Source: Emmonsiellopsis sp. PD_33 (taxonomy: Eukaryota > Ascomycota > Eurotiomycetes > Onygenales > Ajellomycetaceae). From it: a stretch of 64,000 nt of DNA. The notes beneath the pieces were generated by a model, which worked only from the letters and a program-made list of their open reading frames with translations, was not told the DNA's origin and searched no databases. Each line of letters begins with the position of its first letter. Within the stretch, counting starts at the first letter, position 1. The stretch spans positions 1 through 64,000 of the forward strand of contig JANTQF010000076.1 in the NCBI GenBank assembly GCA_032988165.1, written 5' to 3'. Positions 13,433-25,011 of the stretch are shown piece by piece. Made by a program: the position numbers and the translations under genes.

Positions 13433-13566
13433 AATCCATCTAGTTAGTAGGCAATCTAGAGTCACATGACATTTATTTACATATATAGGGAGGAGTATAT
13501 ATACTACCATCAACACATTTGATACCATTCACTATAGCTATACTACCTCTTATTCTATCATCTAAG

Positions 13567-13851
13567 ATGACCCAGGGTAAGGAGCTGAGCCCTCAGCTGC
13601 ATTCTCATCTATATGAACTCCAAGATGCCTACTTTTCTTACATTAAGATTCATTAAATATACCTAGAAATTCCTTTGGGCACTATCTGAAGCACTATCTG
13701 CCAATCCACAGAACACACTAATTAAGTGTTAAAATCACAATTAGGGAGGCTAAGAATTCTGTCTGATAAAGAGAGAGATCATCTTTATGATATAGCTATT
13801 CATATTAATTCTCATATATCTATTTCTAACCTCTGTGATGAAGTAGATAAC
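13567..13851 (+). pseudogene. Tc1/mariner transposase, N-terminal half
   Basis: Starts with MTQGKELSPQLHSHLYEL at 13,567 and continues through a helix-turn-helix-like region to DKERDHLYDIAIHINSH and SNLCDEVDN, where the retrotransposon LTR begins. This resembles the N-terminal DNA-binding region of fungal Tc1-like transposases. At least three in-frame stops (TAA, TGA) in places expected to be Gln, Arg or Lys indicate C-to-T decay. The catalytic half lies at 24,014-24,871, about 10.2 kb away. Confidence 0.75.
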
Positions 13852-14023
13852 TGTAATTAGGATAACTTAAGATCAAAACATTGCATAAAATAAGGTTGAT
13901 TCTTTATGTTCCTGAGCTGCTCATAGCTATTTATACTATAGAGCCTGACTAAGCTATGTAGGTGACTAAGTACTATGAATGTCTCATAGTATGAATCATG
14001 GCATGAAGTATGCACACATAATA
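13852..14023 (-). repeat. Left LTR (3' LTR of the minus-strand Gypsy element)
   Basis: 172 bp beginning TGTAATTAG and ending CATAATA on the plus strand. It aligns along its whole length with 23,842-24,013, with differences that are mostly C/T or G/A transitions. On the minus strand it is preceded by a purine-rich stretch (GAAAGAGG) that could be a remnant polypurine tract. Confidence 0.85.
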
Positions 14024-15659
14024 AGTAGCCTCTTTCAGAAAGGTATGTAATGCCCTTATTACTATAATTACATATAGAAATGTAGAGTAAACAAATGAAA
14101 CAGCAGAAAGTATAATATAATAATAAATAAAGTACTAATTAAAATTAAACTAAATTATTTATTTATTTATTATTTATCTCTACATTTAACTTATTCAGTG
14201 CACTCTTCAGTTCTACCTATAGCATCTCAAGTATAACTTAGTAGATAATATCTTTATCTATTTATATGCTAACTGTGCTTTCTGCCTCATTATAATGAAG
14301 ATTCTGTAGACAAGCAACTTATTTGATTACATCTTTCTAATATATACCATTAGTGAGCTTAATAGGTTGATTATTAGTCTGCATGATAGTATTAATATCC
14401 TTATTAATTTTCTATGCATTTTTATTGAGCATGGTAGTATATATAACTTCCATGTAGTAGTATTACTAAGTAGCCTGCTGAGCTTCATGTTCCTCTAGAT
14501 TGCATAATATTATTATAAGGTAGATAGCTTTATTCCTAATAGTATTATATCAAGCTTTTTCCTTGATGAGGACTTAGGCTTGAATCTTATTTATAGTCTG
14601 GTGTAATTCATTGGTGGGCAGCATGCATGTATTGATGTGGGATATTTCCATAGTAAGAAGCTAATTGACTTCTTTGAGGGCTTCTTCCCTGCTTATATTG
14701 TGGAGAATTATGATATATTTAACTACTTGAAGGTCTGTAGGCAGGTTTGACTACTAAGTAGGTATAGTGTAGGATGATATAATTATAGTAATAGTCATCA
14801 TAAAGATAATACTAGCTGTATGAGAGGGGCTTGTAATGAGTCACTTCATGGATGTATCACTATCTGAGGTATTCTTCTTAATTTATTTGCTGAGAAAGCT
14901 ATCATCTCTTATATCTACTAAGCTATCTATCTGTCTCTATTCATTATAGAAGTACTGTAGGATCTCTATATCTATACAACTAATATATTGGCTTCTAATA
15001 ATACTAGTTATAGGTCATTTAATGTTATATAATTTAGTCTAATTAACCTATTTCTTTTTATTTTACTCTTATAGGTCATCCACAGCCTCATCAACTTGAT
15101 CTTTAGTTGTGTCAGGTAGGAATATACTAGTATTTCCTTAATACCATTCATTAATTAAGAGATTAATCTCTCAGTTATAAGTTTCCACCCACTAATTATA
15201 AAGTTAGGTGTAGTGTGTATTTTCCACTATCATCTTATTCACATTTTATTAGCCCTGAACTTGCTTGGTGGCAGCATCACAGTTATCCTTAGTGATATAT
15301 GTCAGATTAAAATATACTTGATTCTCTCAAAGCTGACATCCCAGTAAATCATAGTACTTATAGCCTGAATTCTTCACAGTGAGACATAGATATATAGATT
15401 TATTATAGTTATAAATCTCCATAATATCTTTTGTGTTACAGTTTATAGTTATCTTCAGCTTTATTCTATTAATAGTTATTCTGATCTTAAGCTTTCTTGC
15501 TTCAACTTTATCCTCAGCTGATAGTATATTAAGTGATAGTCCCTTAAAGTTACATTTATTATCTGGGTTCAGGCATATTTTAAGAGATAAGTATTATAAA
15601 GTATTACCTACAATTCATAGTATCTTCTTCTTATGCTTCTTATCAGCCTGCTTCTATGA

Positions 15660-16034
15660 CTACTCTTGCACTTTAGAGATACTATAATTATCATACAGTT
15701 GTTGATTTACAGCTTGCTTGTTCATACTATTAATAACTTCTTTGAGTATGCTTACTGACTCAGTGGAGATTACCTCTAGAGGTAGAGTATATTTACACAT
15801 TTTAGTAATAAACTTCATAGCATACTTCTCTACATAATCTATTATCTTGATGTTCTTAATAGCCTTATTATCCTCAGCTTGCTGGGCTGCTATCTTTCCT
15901 TTTCCTTTTACACTGAATTGACTTATAGTTGGGGTAGATAAACTGATTCCTATCTTGCACTGTCTTTTTGATATGTGAGCTGAGGTGAAGAGATCATCAG
16001 CTGCTGCTAACTGCAAGCACTTGAAAGATATCAT
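15660..16034 (-). other. 124-codon open frame between integrase and 3' LTR
   Basis: The longest open stretch in this part of the island, on the element's coding strand, beginning MISFKCLQLAAADDLF. It contains KGKGKIAAQQAEDNKAIKN. It lies beyond integrase and before the 3' LTR, where some fungal Gypsy elements carry an extra ORF. No family is recognised, and it might belong to a further nested insertion. The composition is as AT-rich as its surroundings. Confidence 0.35.
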
Positions 16035-17641
16035 ACTATTAGAGATTCTATAATATTTGCTTGCAGGTAGATGGGCAGGCTGGATGTCTTACATATAGTT
16101 ACTAGAGTTATTAGAAGTTAATAGAGATTAAATAGGTTAATAGGAGGTTTGTATGTATAAGTAAAATGTTGTTGGTGAATTCATCATAATAATAGATATA
16201 AAGATGAGCAGGCTGGGGAGTTGAGAGGTCTATTATAATAAATCTTCTATGTATATGATAAATCTCAGTATAAAAACATGTCATAGTAATAGTATTCATC
16301 ATGGAAGTTCTATGTTCTGTGATTCAGTGCTTGTACTGAATAGGGTGAATGAAGCCAAATAGAGTAGTATATTAGTAAGTAACTCACATATAAAAGTGAA
16401 TAGGAGTAAGATTAGTAAGTAATATATAAGTAAATAGGGTGCAACTAGTGTAAAGTAGTATAATTCTAATATAGCAATGAATATTCCATAGTAAATAGTG
16501 ATAGTCCAGGCATGAGAAGCTTTTAATAACAGATAGGGATATAGAAATTCCATGAATATAACCTCTTAGTCAGTGGGAGCAGGTATGTTCTGAAATAATA
16601 AAGTTATAAATGTGCATGTGCAGGTACATGGGGATGATATCTATATAAGCTAATATAGTAGTAGAGTAATGGAGATTCCATAGAGTATAAAATTTAAATA
16701 GATAATAAGTATTTTAATATCATGTAGGGGTATAGAGTCTCCATGATTGGTAATTCTATCTTTTTCCTTATAATTAATATTTCATAAATGTCAAAGCACT
16801 TTTGAGTTTCTTTCAGATTTTTAGATGGCTAGATTACTGCCATTGCAGGATAGCCTCATCTATATAGAATTAATAGCAATATAAACTTCTTATAGTCATA
16901 CTCATATTATTATATAAGTTTCTTTACATTCTGAAGAATGTACTTAAGGTATCATCTATCTTCTTCTAAGTTATAGCTCTTTCATCTTATGAGATATTTA
17001 ATCTTATTGCTACATTTAAAAGTTTTAATTTACTTTATCATTATTTTTTCTATTTCATATGATTTTCATTCATCTGAATCTCCTTCCATTGTGATAGAGC
17101 CTAATGTCAGCAGAGTGTGCTTAAAGGAGTCTTCCTCCTGTAGAGTAGATTTCAAATGAGTAATAGATATTACTAGATGTATGTAGAAGTATACTAAGAG
17201 GTTCAGAAGGTAAGTAAGGCTATCAACTCAGCAGTAGATTATAAAAGAGCCTGCATACTAAGAGGTAAACTTGCTATAAGTTTGAAGTAATAATATATTA
17301 TATTCTTTACTAATTCAGAGGAGCATCTTATTACCTGTGGTAAAGAATCTTGAAGTATACTTCTTATCATAGTATTTCTTTATAAATACTACTGCTGTGT
17401 GAAATGCCTCATTTACATTAAGATAGCTGGAAAAATCCTGAGGACTTTAATCTTAGAATGCCTATACTAGCTGGAGCAGCATTTTAAGCTTCTAGCTATA
17501 TATATATTGATAGGGGGATATCCCTATTATTAATACTATGACACTATTAAAGAGTATTTAAAGTGAGAGAGCTGAGTTCTCTCATTATTATGGATCTTTC
17601 AGGGCTATAATTGTATGTTAAAGGGCAATCTCATACATTTA

Positions 17642-17767
17642 GTTTGTAATCTCTAATTAGCTGTCTACTTGAGGATGATAAGCTATGATGTAGAGGAGAT
17701 CTACCCCTAGAGACTTAAAGATTATTACTCAGAAATCACTGAGAAACTTCTTATCTCTATCTGAAAT
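17642..17767 (-). pseudogene. Gypsy integrase core, C-terminal catalytic part
   Basis: Reads ISDRDKKFLSDF, stop, VIIFKSLGVDLLYIIAYHPQ, VDS, stop, LEITN. This is the SDRDxKFxSxFW ... AYHPQTDGxSExTNQ block of retroviral-type integrases, with stops and substitutions explained by C-to-T changes. The catalytic Asp of SDRD is retained; the Glu position is retained but follows a stop codon. Confidence 0.8.
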
Positions 17768-18654
17768 AATGCAAGATGATGTGCCTTAGTCACTCATCAC
17801 TAATTACTTAATAAATAACTTGATCCAGGATTCTACATTTTAATTCTGATGTTCTGAAATGAAGACTATCCTCTTACTTGTCTTGCAAGTAATAGTCATA
17901 CTAGCATCAAATCATTCCTTGGGAAGACTAAGGACAATATTAATTATAATCATATAGAATAGAGATAATTCCATAATAATTGACTGTAGTGTGCTATATA
18001 GCTTGTGATGTCAAGTAGCATTCTGTAGGTAACTAGGGTAGTGATAGATATATTTCTTGATGAGGTAAGTTTTCTTGTAGATTAACAGACTGTTCAGCTT
18101 CTCTATAATTTATTGTGGTTCAAAATGTGTATCTAAGTATGTGATTTTAATGATATTATTAATAAGAGGCTGGGAAATGCAGAGCTGTGCAGTATCCTTA
18201 TAATCATAATATAATAAGCTATTATTAGAGTTAATATAGTATAGTAACTTAGTTTAGTTCTCCACTGGCAGTATATTATTTGTCTTTATGATGTTCAAGA
18301 TTATGGCCAGCCTCAAGTCTTACTAATAGATATTTAGAAGTCTTTATCAGAACTATAGAAACATTATAACTACTATAACTATATAATTTATTAGAAATGT
18401 ATCTATAGTCTTAGCAGCTAGATCTTTTAAGAGCTCATTCTGATCTATAGGTACATCTGACTGTAATCAAAATAGAGCATCTAAGATGATGTGTGTGTAG
18501 TTAGGTTTATGAAATATCTATAGGTTGAATTACTATATATATTGAGTAGCTTGAATGAGCCTTAAATTGAGCTTATTCATAAATAAGGTAGTTAGTAATA
18601 TCTATCTGATAATTTATAGTATGGCTGAGTAATTAGTGTATATAATTACTAGAA

Positions 18655-18910
18655 GTTCTATAGCTTTAACTATGTGTTGTACTTTTTTAAGTACTCAGAT
18701 CAGACATGCAACCTTTAGTTCTATCAGTTAGTATCTGATTTCTACTGATATTAGAATTTTAAAGAGAAATATAATTAATTCTATCATCATTAATGAAGGT
18801 GGAGTCTTAAAGTCTGAGATCTTTTCATACTATATATCCTTAAGTGATATTTATTCTGATTTTACATGAAATATCATTACTCTGAAGCCTCTCTATTTTA
18901 AAGCATCAAC
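18655..18910 (-). pseudogene. Gypsy RNase H domain
   Basis: Reads VDALK-stop-RGFRVMIFHVKSE, then FLFKILISVEIRY, then LIELKVACLI, stop, VLKKVQHIVK. These correspond to the DASxxGxGA(x)xxH(V)K, FxSK, E-x-RYWPTELE and VWxxRKxRH segments of Gypsy RNase H, with both expected Trp codons now stops. Confidence 0.78.
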
Positions 18911-19219
18911 ATTGAAGAAGAGATATTACATGCTATCATAATATACTAGAAACAGACTCTTAACAAATACTACCTATATGTTCTTAAATGTCTTTTCTTC
19001 TTTTTCCATGAGCTTTTCAAGAGGTATTCAGGTAGAGAATTAAGTTTATAATCTCTCTTTTATTAATATATTCTTTAGGAGCATCATCTTGCATGCCTGT
19101 AGGGATTCTATGTGATAGATATAAAAAGGTATGTAGTTTCACAGCCATCTAGTTATCTCAAGATAAGTCTCCAGATTCTTTAGGTTTTTCAGGAATGTAA
19201 TCTTTACTAGTGTGGCAAT

Positions 19220-19740
19220 TCAATCATCTATTAGTGTGAGATCTAGAGATGAGACCTTATGCTCTAGCAGTCTAACTAAAGGAAAGTTGATAAATACTTT
19301 CTTTAGATTGATGATAATATTCTTATTATAAAATAAAATAAAGATCTTTCTTAGATGTTTATCATATTTTTTTATAGTAATACTTGCAGTAATTAGATTA
19401 TTAATGTAATAATAAATGAACTTCTTAAACTTCTTTAGGAAGAGATTAATTTTACACTGTACATACACTAGAGAGTTTATATATTCTATTATCACTACTG
19501 AAGAAATCTCTTGTCTACAGTGCAACACAACTAATAAGTATCATTAGTAGTCATAATGGACTCTCTATTAGTAGAAGAAGCTCATACAGTTAAGAACAGT
19601 AATATAGTGACATTTTTTTATAAAGTTGATAACCTCTACCTACTATATTATTAAATATACATCAGACTTAACTATCTTATTTAGTTCTCTGACATCAATT
19701 ACAGAATAGTCTTTTCATACTCTATTAACCTTCTTTTATA
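19220..19740 (-). pseudogene. Gypsy reverse transcriptase
   Basis: Fragments in order: SVIDVRELNKIVKSDVY (N-terminal RT motif), then a 102-codon open stretch with FKKFIYYYINNLITAS and FINFPLVRLLEHKVSS. YINN replaces the catalytic YIDD, both Asp codons having become Asn (G-to-A on this strand), so the enzyme would be dead even where the frame is open. Confidence 0.82.
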
Positions 19741-20305
19741 TTATAAATACTAGGTATTCTGAGAGAATATAGTTTATTACTCATTTCATGTATTCTTAGG
19801 CATGCAATTTATTGAAGAGCTCATCTATGACCTCACAGTTCTTTTAGTTTAGAGAGTATACTTTTGCCTGTGTCTGAAGCTTGTAATCCTTTAGTGGTAA
19901 AAGAGGAATCTATATTTACTTTTTCTCTAGTAGGTTCATAGCATTATCATAATCTTCTCAGATTTCAGAGAATTTATTATAGATCTATATAAAGTATTTC
20001 ATAGTCTTCTCATCATCATAAATTGTTATATTATTAGGTAGTTTTACTTTTACTCCTATAAGGTTGATGTTAATGGCATGCAGAGATTCCTTTATTAACT
20101 CTAGTATATTTAGGTTGTCATTCAGCTCCTATTAGAGCTATTATTTAGAGAGGCTGAGAGCTAATAACTCTATTATGAGGTTAACTAAGTATATGCTAGT
20201 AGCATCATATTCTCTTAAGATACTAATATAGGATCTTTATGAGATTATTACTTGCCTATCCATGTTGTTGATGACATGGGCAAATAGAAGATTATAATTT
20301 ATGAT

Positions 20306-20850
20306 TTATATATATATCTGGAGTAGCAGCATTACAAGGTCAAAAATATAGTCTCTATTTATAGGTAGATGTTCCTCTTTGTCAAGGTAGTATCTAAGAG
20401 TAATTTTCACCTCTGATCTGGGCAGAATAATAACTTTAATGTCTGAATATACTAGTCTAGTAGCTTGATGATTTTTTCTTGATATCACTAAAATCTTAGC
20501 TTCTATATTCTTACATGACTTTATCCATAACATCCTCTTATCTAAATTTATAGTGATGCCCTTTAGTATCATATTATCTATATCAAGTAGCAGGTTAACA
20601 TGAAGATCATCAATGATATATGCTTCTACTAAGATTTAAATAAGTATTAATATATATTCCTTATTCAGCAGGATTACTAATAGTGTGAGTAGAAGTATAA
20701 TCATCTCTAAAGACTCTATAGAATCTTTAATATCTCTAATTAATATTTAGAGACATGATAGGTATAATATCTTATTACACTACTATTCTAGAAACTTCTT
20801 ACTTATGAGAATCATCATGTAGCCTGAGTCTACACATATTAGTAATGACT
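20306..20850 (-). pseudogene. Gypsy retropepsin and linker to reverse transcriptase
   Basis: The minus strand reads CVDSGYMMILISKKFLE with the DSG active-site triplet at 20,830-20,822, as in retroviral-type aspartic proteases. Downstream, an 88-codon open stretch (20,572-20,306) reads VIILPRSEVKITLRYYL and LPINRDYIF, matching the linker between protease and RT in fungal Gypsy elements. Confidence 0.7.
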
Positions 20851-23841
20851 TAAAGACATCTTGGTAGAACATCATAATGATAGTATACTTCTAATTGTAG
20901 AATGCATATTCATACAGTGTATCTAAATTAGCTGGTCACTAAGATACTATTATCTGTAATGTAAAGTCAGAGCTCATATAGAAGGCCTGTAAAGTTGTCA
21001 TGCAAGTCTTTAGATACTTATATAGATTGTTGTGCAAATCAAATACTTTACTATATTTATAATAAATAGCTGTTATGAGATTTATATGAAATATATCTAC
21101 CTCTAAATTATACATATTATTATTATATAGCTGCTTCTGTGGATCATTCATAAGTATTTCTACATCATTATAGTAAGGGTTAAACTTAGCTTTCTAGCTA
21201 TATGAATCTTCTATGAACTCCTCTAACTTCTTGGGATTAGTATGAAATGCTACTTATTTGCATGGCTGCTAATTTCATAGTAGCTGTCAGCCAGGCTGGG
21301 TTGCATCTTTACTAGTAGGTACTAGGAATTAAAGTTGCTGTTTCAGGGCTAGCAGTTCAGAATGATCTTACTGGGCTTTACCTTGATAATTTTCATTGTG
21401 CTAGTTATAGTAGCTATTATATTGATTATTATTACCATCATATTAATTGTTGTTCCCACTGTAGTCACAGTACTGTCTATTAGTATAATTCTGTGCCTGA
21501 TACCTAAACTGATATTAGTAAGTAGACTATTCAAACTAGTGGGGATACAATTCTCTACCACACTCATAGTAATTACTTTAAGAGGTAAAGTTACCACAAT
21601 AGGATCTACACTGATTATACATACTATTTACATATTAATTATTACTTGCAAATTAATCTATTCAGTTGGTCTACTTGTAGCAAATAATCTCAATAAATTC
21701 TTTAATAATTATATTCTCTTTTAGCTTATTAATAGTGACTTGCAAGGTGACATCCAGATTGTTCTATATATATAAGATCTGAGCATACTTAGTGTCTCCT
21801 TAACTGCAGTGTTTAACAGCTAAAGATACATTTAGAATATAGGAGGTTAAGCTGCACCCATCATGGAGATTCTAGAGTAAGTATTTTATCTTATTAAGCT
21901 TTTATAGTATTTAACTACCCTTAATGTAGAATTACTGTTAAAGAATCTTAATCCACTCTTTTACTTTATTATTAGTTGTGATAAGATCTATGTAGGTAAT
22001 ATTATTAAGCTTCTGATTCCATCAGAATTTTACTTCTCTCTTAAGGTATAAATTTAAGTTCTATTAGATTCTTGCCACATCTCTAGTTAGAGTAGCAATC
22101 TTAAATCAGTTAATGAACATATGGATGTCTCAGTAATATATCTTGTCTTTCTTATTAATAACATCATTATGGCCTCATAATGTTGGTGTATTAGGGTAGA
22201 AAAAATCAATATCCTGAGGTTTCTATAAAGCAGTCAAAATTGATGATGTAGGTAGAGACTACACTGATAACTAAGCTAATACCAGCTAAGTAATAGTAAC
22301 TTTAGTATGAGAGAGTAATTCTCATAGAATTTACATCTAATGTGAGGTGAAACCTGTATTATCAGCAGATTCATCAGTATCTACAATGGCTGAGATACTA
22401 TTTACATTTAACATATTATCTAGCTATTTAATAGATAGTAGTTGTAAGGATTACTCTTTATCAGTTAAAGTTATATTTAGGGTTTTTAGAGACTTTATGA
22501 GTATTAACTTCAGTACTCTGCAAAATAATGTGCTACTTGGTATCAGGTTAATCTGCAAGAATAGTTAAGTTAAATGGAATAGAATGTTACCCTCTGAGTA
22601 TGACTTTAGACCTAGTAGGAGGTATATCTATCTTATTAATAAAGTCTTAAAGAATGCTTTTTCTCAGTGGGTAAACATGTAGCTCTGCTTGAAGCAGTCT
22701 GTGCAGTTATGAAATTTAAGAATCACTTAATTAAATAATGAGTAATTAATGAGCTAGTCTGATGATATCAATGAGACTATCTGAGCATTTTTAGAACTTC
22801 CATGTGAATTGACTTATGAGCATGTATGCCCTTATGATTCTATAGATACTTGCCTGGACTTAGATAGAGAGTTTAGACAGGTAATTTACTTAGTCATAAA
22901 CATTGCCCTTATAATTATAGTGTCCTGTAAAGAATTATAATGAGGAAAGTTGAAGTTGAAATACTCAATAATCTGATGAGTAAGTTCTACTATTCAGACA
23001 TAAAAGGTTATTTTATAATTCTTTAGACATAAGAGCTGCTGACATTAATAACTATCATCAGATAGAATAGATTTTCTAAGGGGAAGAGTCTGTAGAAAAG
23101 TATGAAAAGTAAGAAAGACACTATACTATTTTAGGAATAAAAGCAGCTGAAAGACATGTGCTAACATGATAGATATATATGTATTATGCTCTTTTAAGAA
23201 AAGAATCATAGAAAATCTCAGGAAAACTTAAAAACTAGAAAGAGAGAAAGCACTTTTTGAGGGGGTAAAAAAGTGAGTGATTTCTGAGAAATGTATGGGG
23301 AATTTATATGAGAGCTTCAAGTAGTTAATTTATAGATAAATAGTGGTTTGAATACAGCACAATAAATTTCCATAATAGTAGCTTAGAATTAGAGGTAATG
23401 TAGTGAATGAAAGTAAATAACTAGAATAAATATAATAAGATAATTTTTATGGAAGTTCTATAAGTAGCTTGAGATTTTCTTACTGGGTTTAGCAATCTAG
23501 AATAGACATCTATAGGTTCACCAGGAGATCAAGCAAAGTAGTACATGCAGAGAAAGATGAGAATACAATTCAAATTAGGATTATTCATAATGAGGATGAA
23601 GCTATTTAGATACTAGATATAAAGAGCTATCTATAAGAAGGATAAGACCTAGGTAAATATAGCTTTTAAAGAAGAATAGTTTATGAAGTGGATGAGACAA
23701 GCAGAAGAGATAGAGAAGAAATAGAGACTTATTAAAGGAAAAGTAGAAGTAATAAGAGTAGAAAGATATAATAATAACTCATTATAAAGACTGAGAAACT
23801 CATGAAGAATCTTACATCTTTTGTAAAGATATGCTACTAAT

Positions 23842-24013
23842 TGTAATTAGAATAACTTGAGATCAAAATATTGTATAGAATAAGGTTGATTCTCTATATT
23901 CCTGGGCCACTCATAGCTATTTATATCATGAGGCCTGATTAAGCTATGTAGGTAACTAAGCATCATGGATGTCTCATAGTATAGATTATGGTATGGAGCA
24001 TGTGCACATAACA
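23842..24013 (-). repeat. Right LTR (5' LTR of the minus-strand Gypsy element)
   Basis: 172 bp, same length as the left LTR, beginning TGTAATTAG and ending CATAACA on the plus strand. In element orientation it starts TGTTATGTG and ends CTAATTACA. The promoter for the retrotransposon would have been here. No convincing tRNA primer site was recognised just inside it. Confidence 0.85.
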
Positions 24014-24871
24014 ACAATAAAGTCAAAAAATAGTCTATATAATAGTTGATAAATGAAATGGGAAGATAGAAGTAAATTTAGTAAGTACAGCTAGAAATTA
24101 AGAATCATCATATTACTTAATGTCTTATCTGGGCATTACATTATAAGAACTACACAGTTGATGATTGGAAGAAAGTCAGATGGTCAGATAAATATATAGT
24201 TAAATATAGAGCTAATATAACTTCTAAATGGATATATTTATGACTAGCAGAATAGCTTATTCAATGTGATGTTAAGAAGATATAGTGTGGAAAATTAGTG
24301 AAAAAGATGCTCTGAATGGCATTTAGGTATGACTACCAAACTAGCCTATTACCACTAAATAGAGATTCTGAAGCTCCTCAGAGTAAAGTATCAGCTTGGA
24401 TATGATTTTTCTATGTAATTTTAATATTCTGAATGGAAAAAGCTTGCTATATTATATGAAAACTAACAGATGATTTCTATATAGATTATCTGTGAGGTAT
24501 ACTAAGTATTCCTTCTAATAATCCTTCAACCTGAAGATATCTTCATGCATGATAACACTTCCATTTATATAGCATAAATAATATTACAAACACTATATGA
24601 GATGCAAGTAAATGTGATGAACTAGCTGCCCTACTCTCTGAATCTAAATCCCATTGAAAATCTCTAGGCCATAATGAAGAAGGAAATCTATTAACTACAC
24701 CCAGACCTGGAGTTTACAGATAATACAGTGGATACACTGCAACTATTAATTGAGACAGCAAAAGAGGCCTGGAATTTGATTGATGATCATATCTTGTATA
24801 ATCTGGCTATTATCATGCCAAACTGGGTGGCAGTAGTTATTCAAGTGGATGGATGGTATACAAAATACTAG
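24014..24871 (+). pseudogene. Tc1/mariner transposase, catalytic C-terminal half
   Basis: Resumes in the frame left at 13,851 after removing the Gypsy element and one target copy. Recognisable pieces are DDWKKVRWSDKY (first catalytic Asp region), LNLNPIENL (the DDE-family motif around the last acidic residue, normally followed by W, here a stop codon), AIMKKEIY, and the tail IETAKEAWNLIDD ... ADGWYTKY-like end (here VDGWYTKY). Numerous TGA/TAG/TAA codons interrupt it. It is inactive and could at most be a source of TIRs for mobilisation in trans. Confidence 0.82.
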
Positions 24872-24951
24872 ATATATTGTAGTGTAATGACATAGCAGTG
24901 TAGTGGCAAATTAATTAATTAGGGCTTTTAGCCTATAAACTGTGACCTGAC

Positions 24952-25009
24952 TATACTACTTTGGGCCTAGCGTGGCAGAGGGGATATGCAAACTTCTGGC
25001 GTAGGACTG
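24952..25009 (-). repeat. Right TIR of the Tc1/mariner element (intact copy)
   Basis: 58-bp inverted partner of 13,375-13,432. It retains CG dinucleotides (in AGCGTGG and GGCGTAG) and marks where the CG-free island stops. Confidence 0.88.
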
Positions 25010-25011
25010 TA

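Larger units (their letters stand above)
13852..24013 (-). mobile_element. Decayed Ty3/Gypsy LTR retrotransposon (10,162 bp)
   Basis: Bounded by two 172-bp LTRs in direct orientation, each with TG at the left and CA (or mutated TA) at the right on the plus strand. On the minus strand the order is protease (DSG at 20,822-20,830), reverse transcriptase (about 19,735-19,220), RNase H (about 18,910-18,655) and integrase (part at 17,767-17,642). This protease-RT-RH-IN order defines the Ty3/Gypsy superfamily. A gag region should lie at about 21-23.8 kb but is too eroded to recognise. Flanking pentamers ATAAC (13,847-13,851) and ACAAT (24,014-24,018) differ by two C/T transitions and are probably a mutated ACAAC target duplication. 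The 3 kb between integrase and the left LTR is longer than usual. Confidence 0.87.
7579..24960. repeat. RIP-like mutated AT-rich repeat island with no CG
   Basis: About 17.4 kb in which I could find no CG dinucleotide by eye, bounded by normal CG-containing DNA on both sides (last CG near 7,578; next near 24,970 in AGCGTGG). Recognisable transposase and polymerase frames are full of Trp-to-stop and Gln-to-stop changes and Asp-to-Asn changes, the outcome of C-to-T mutation on both strands. This is the known signature of repeat-induced point mutation in ascomycetes, or of deamination of methylated cytosine. TG and CA remain frequent, so CG loss is stronger than CA loss. The block contains hAT, Tc1/mariner and Ty3/Gypsy remnants, described separately. 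Confidence 0.85.
13375..25009 (+). mobile_element. Tc1/mariner-like DNA transposon, split by a Gypsy insertion
   Basis: The element starts with CAGT next to a TA dinucleotide (13,373-13,374) and ends with the inverted copy next to TA (25,010-25,011), the TA target duplication of Tc1/mariner elements. Perfectly alignable 58-bp terminal inverted repeats bound it. Without the 10,162-bp retrotransposon and its 5-bp target duplication it is about 1,468 bp, a normal size for the superfamily. The transposase reading frame runs into the left LTR and resumes in frame after the right LTR. Almost the whole element lacks CG, except the right TIR, which is essentially unmutated. Confidence 0.88.

Noticed and set aside
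16111..16553. Two Leu/Ile/Tyr-rich minus-strand frames resembling membrane peptides
   Set aside because: Also products of AT-rich composition inside the mutated element; no motif.
21362..21724. 120-codon very hydrophobic plus-strand frame that looks like a membrane protein
   Set aside because: Lies antisense within the decayed Gypsy element; hydrophobicity arises from ATT/TTA-rich codons in mutated AT-rich DNA.
13852..24013. Two separate solo repeats rather than LTRs of one element
   Set aside because: Equal length of 172 bp, TG/CA ends, internal protease-RT-RH-integrase order and the split transposase frame all support a single element.
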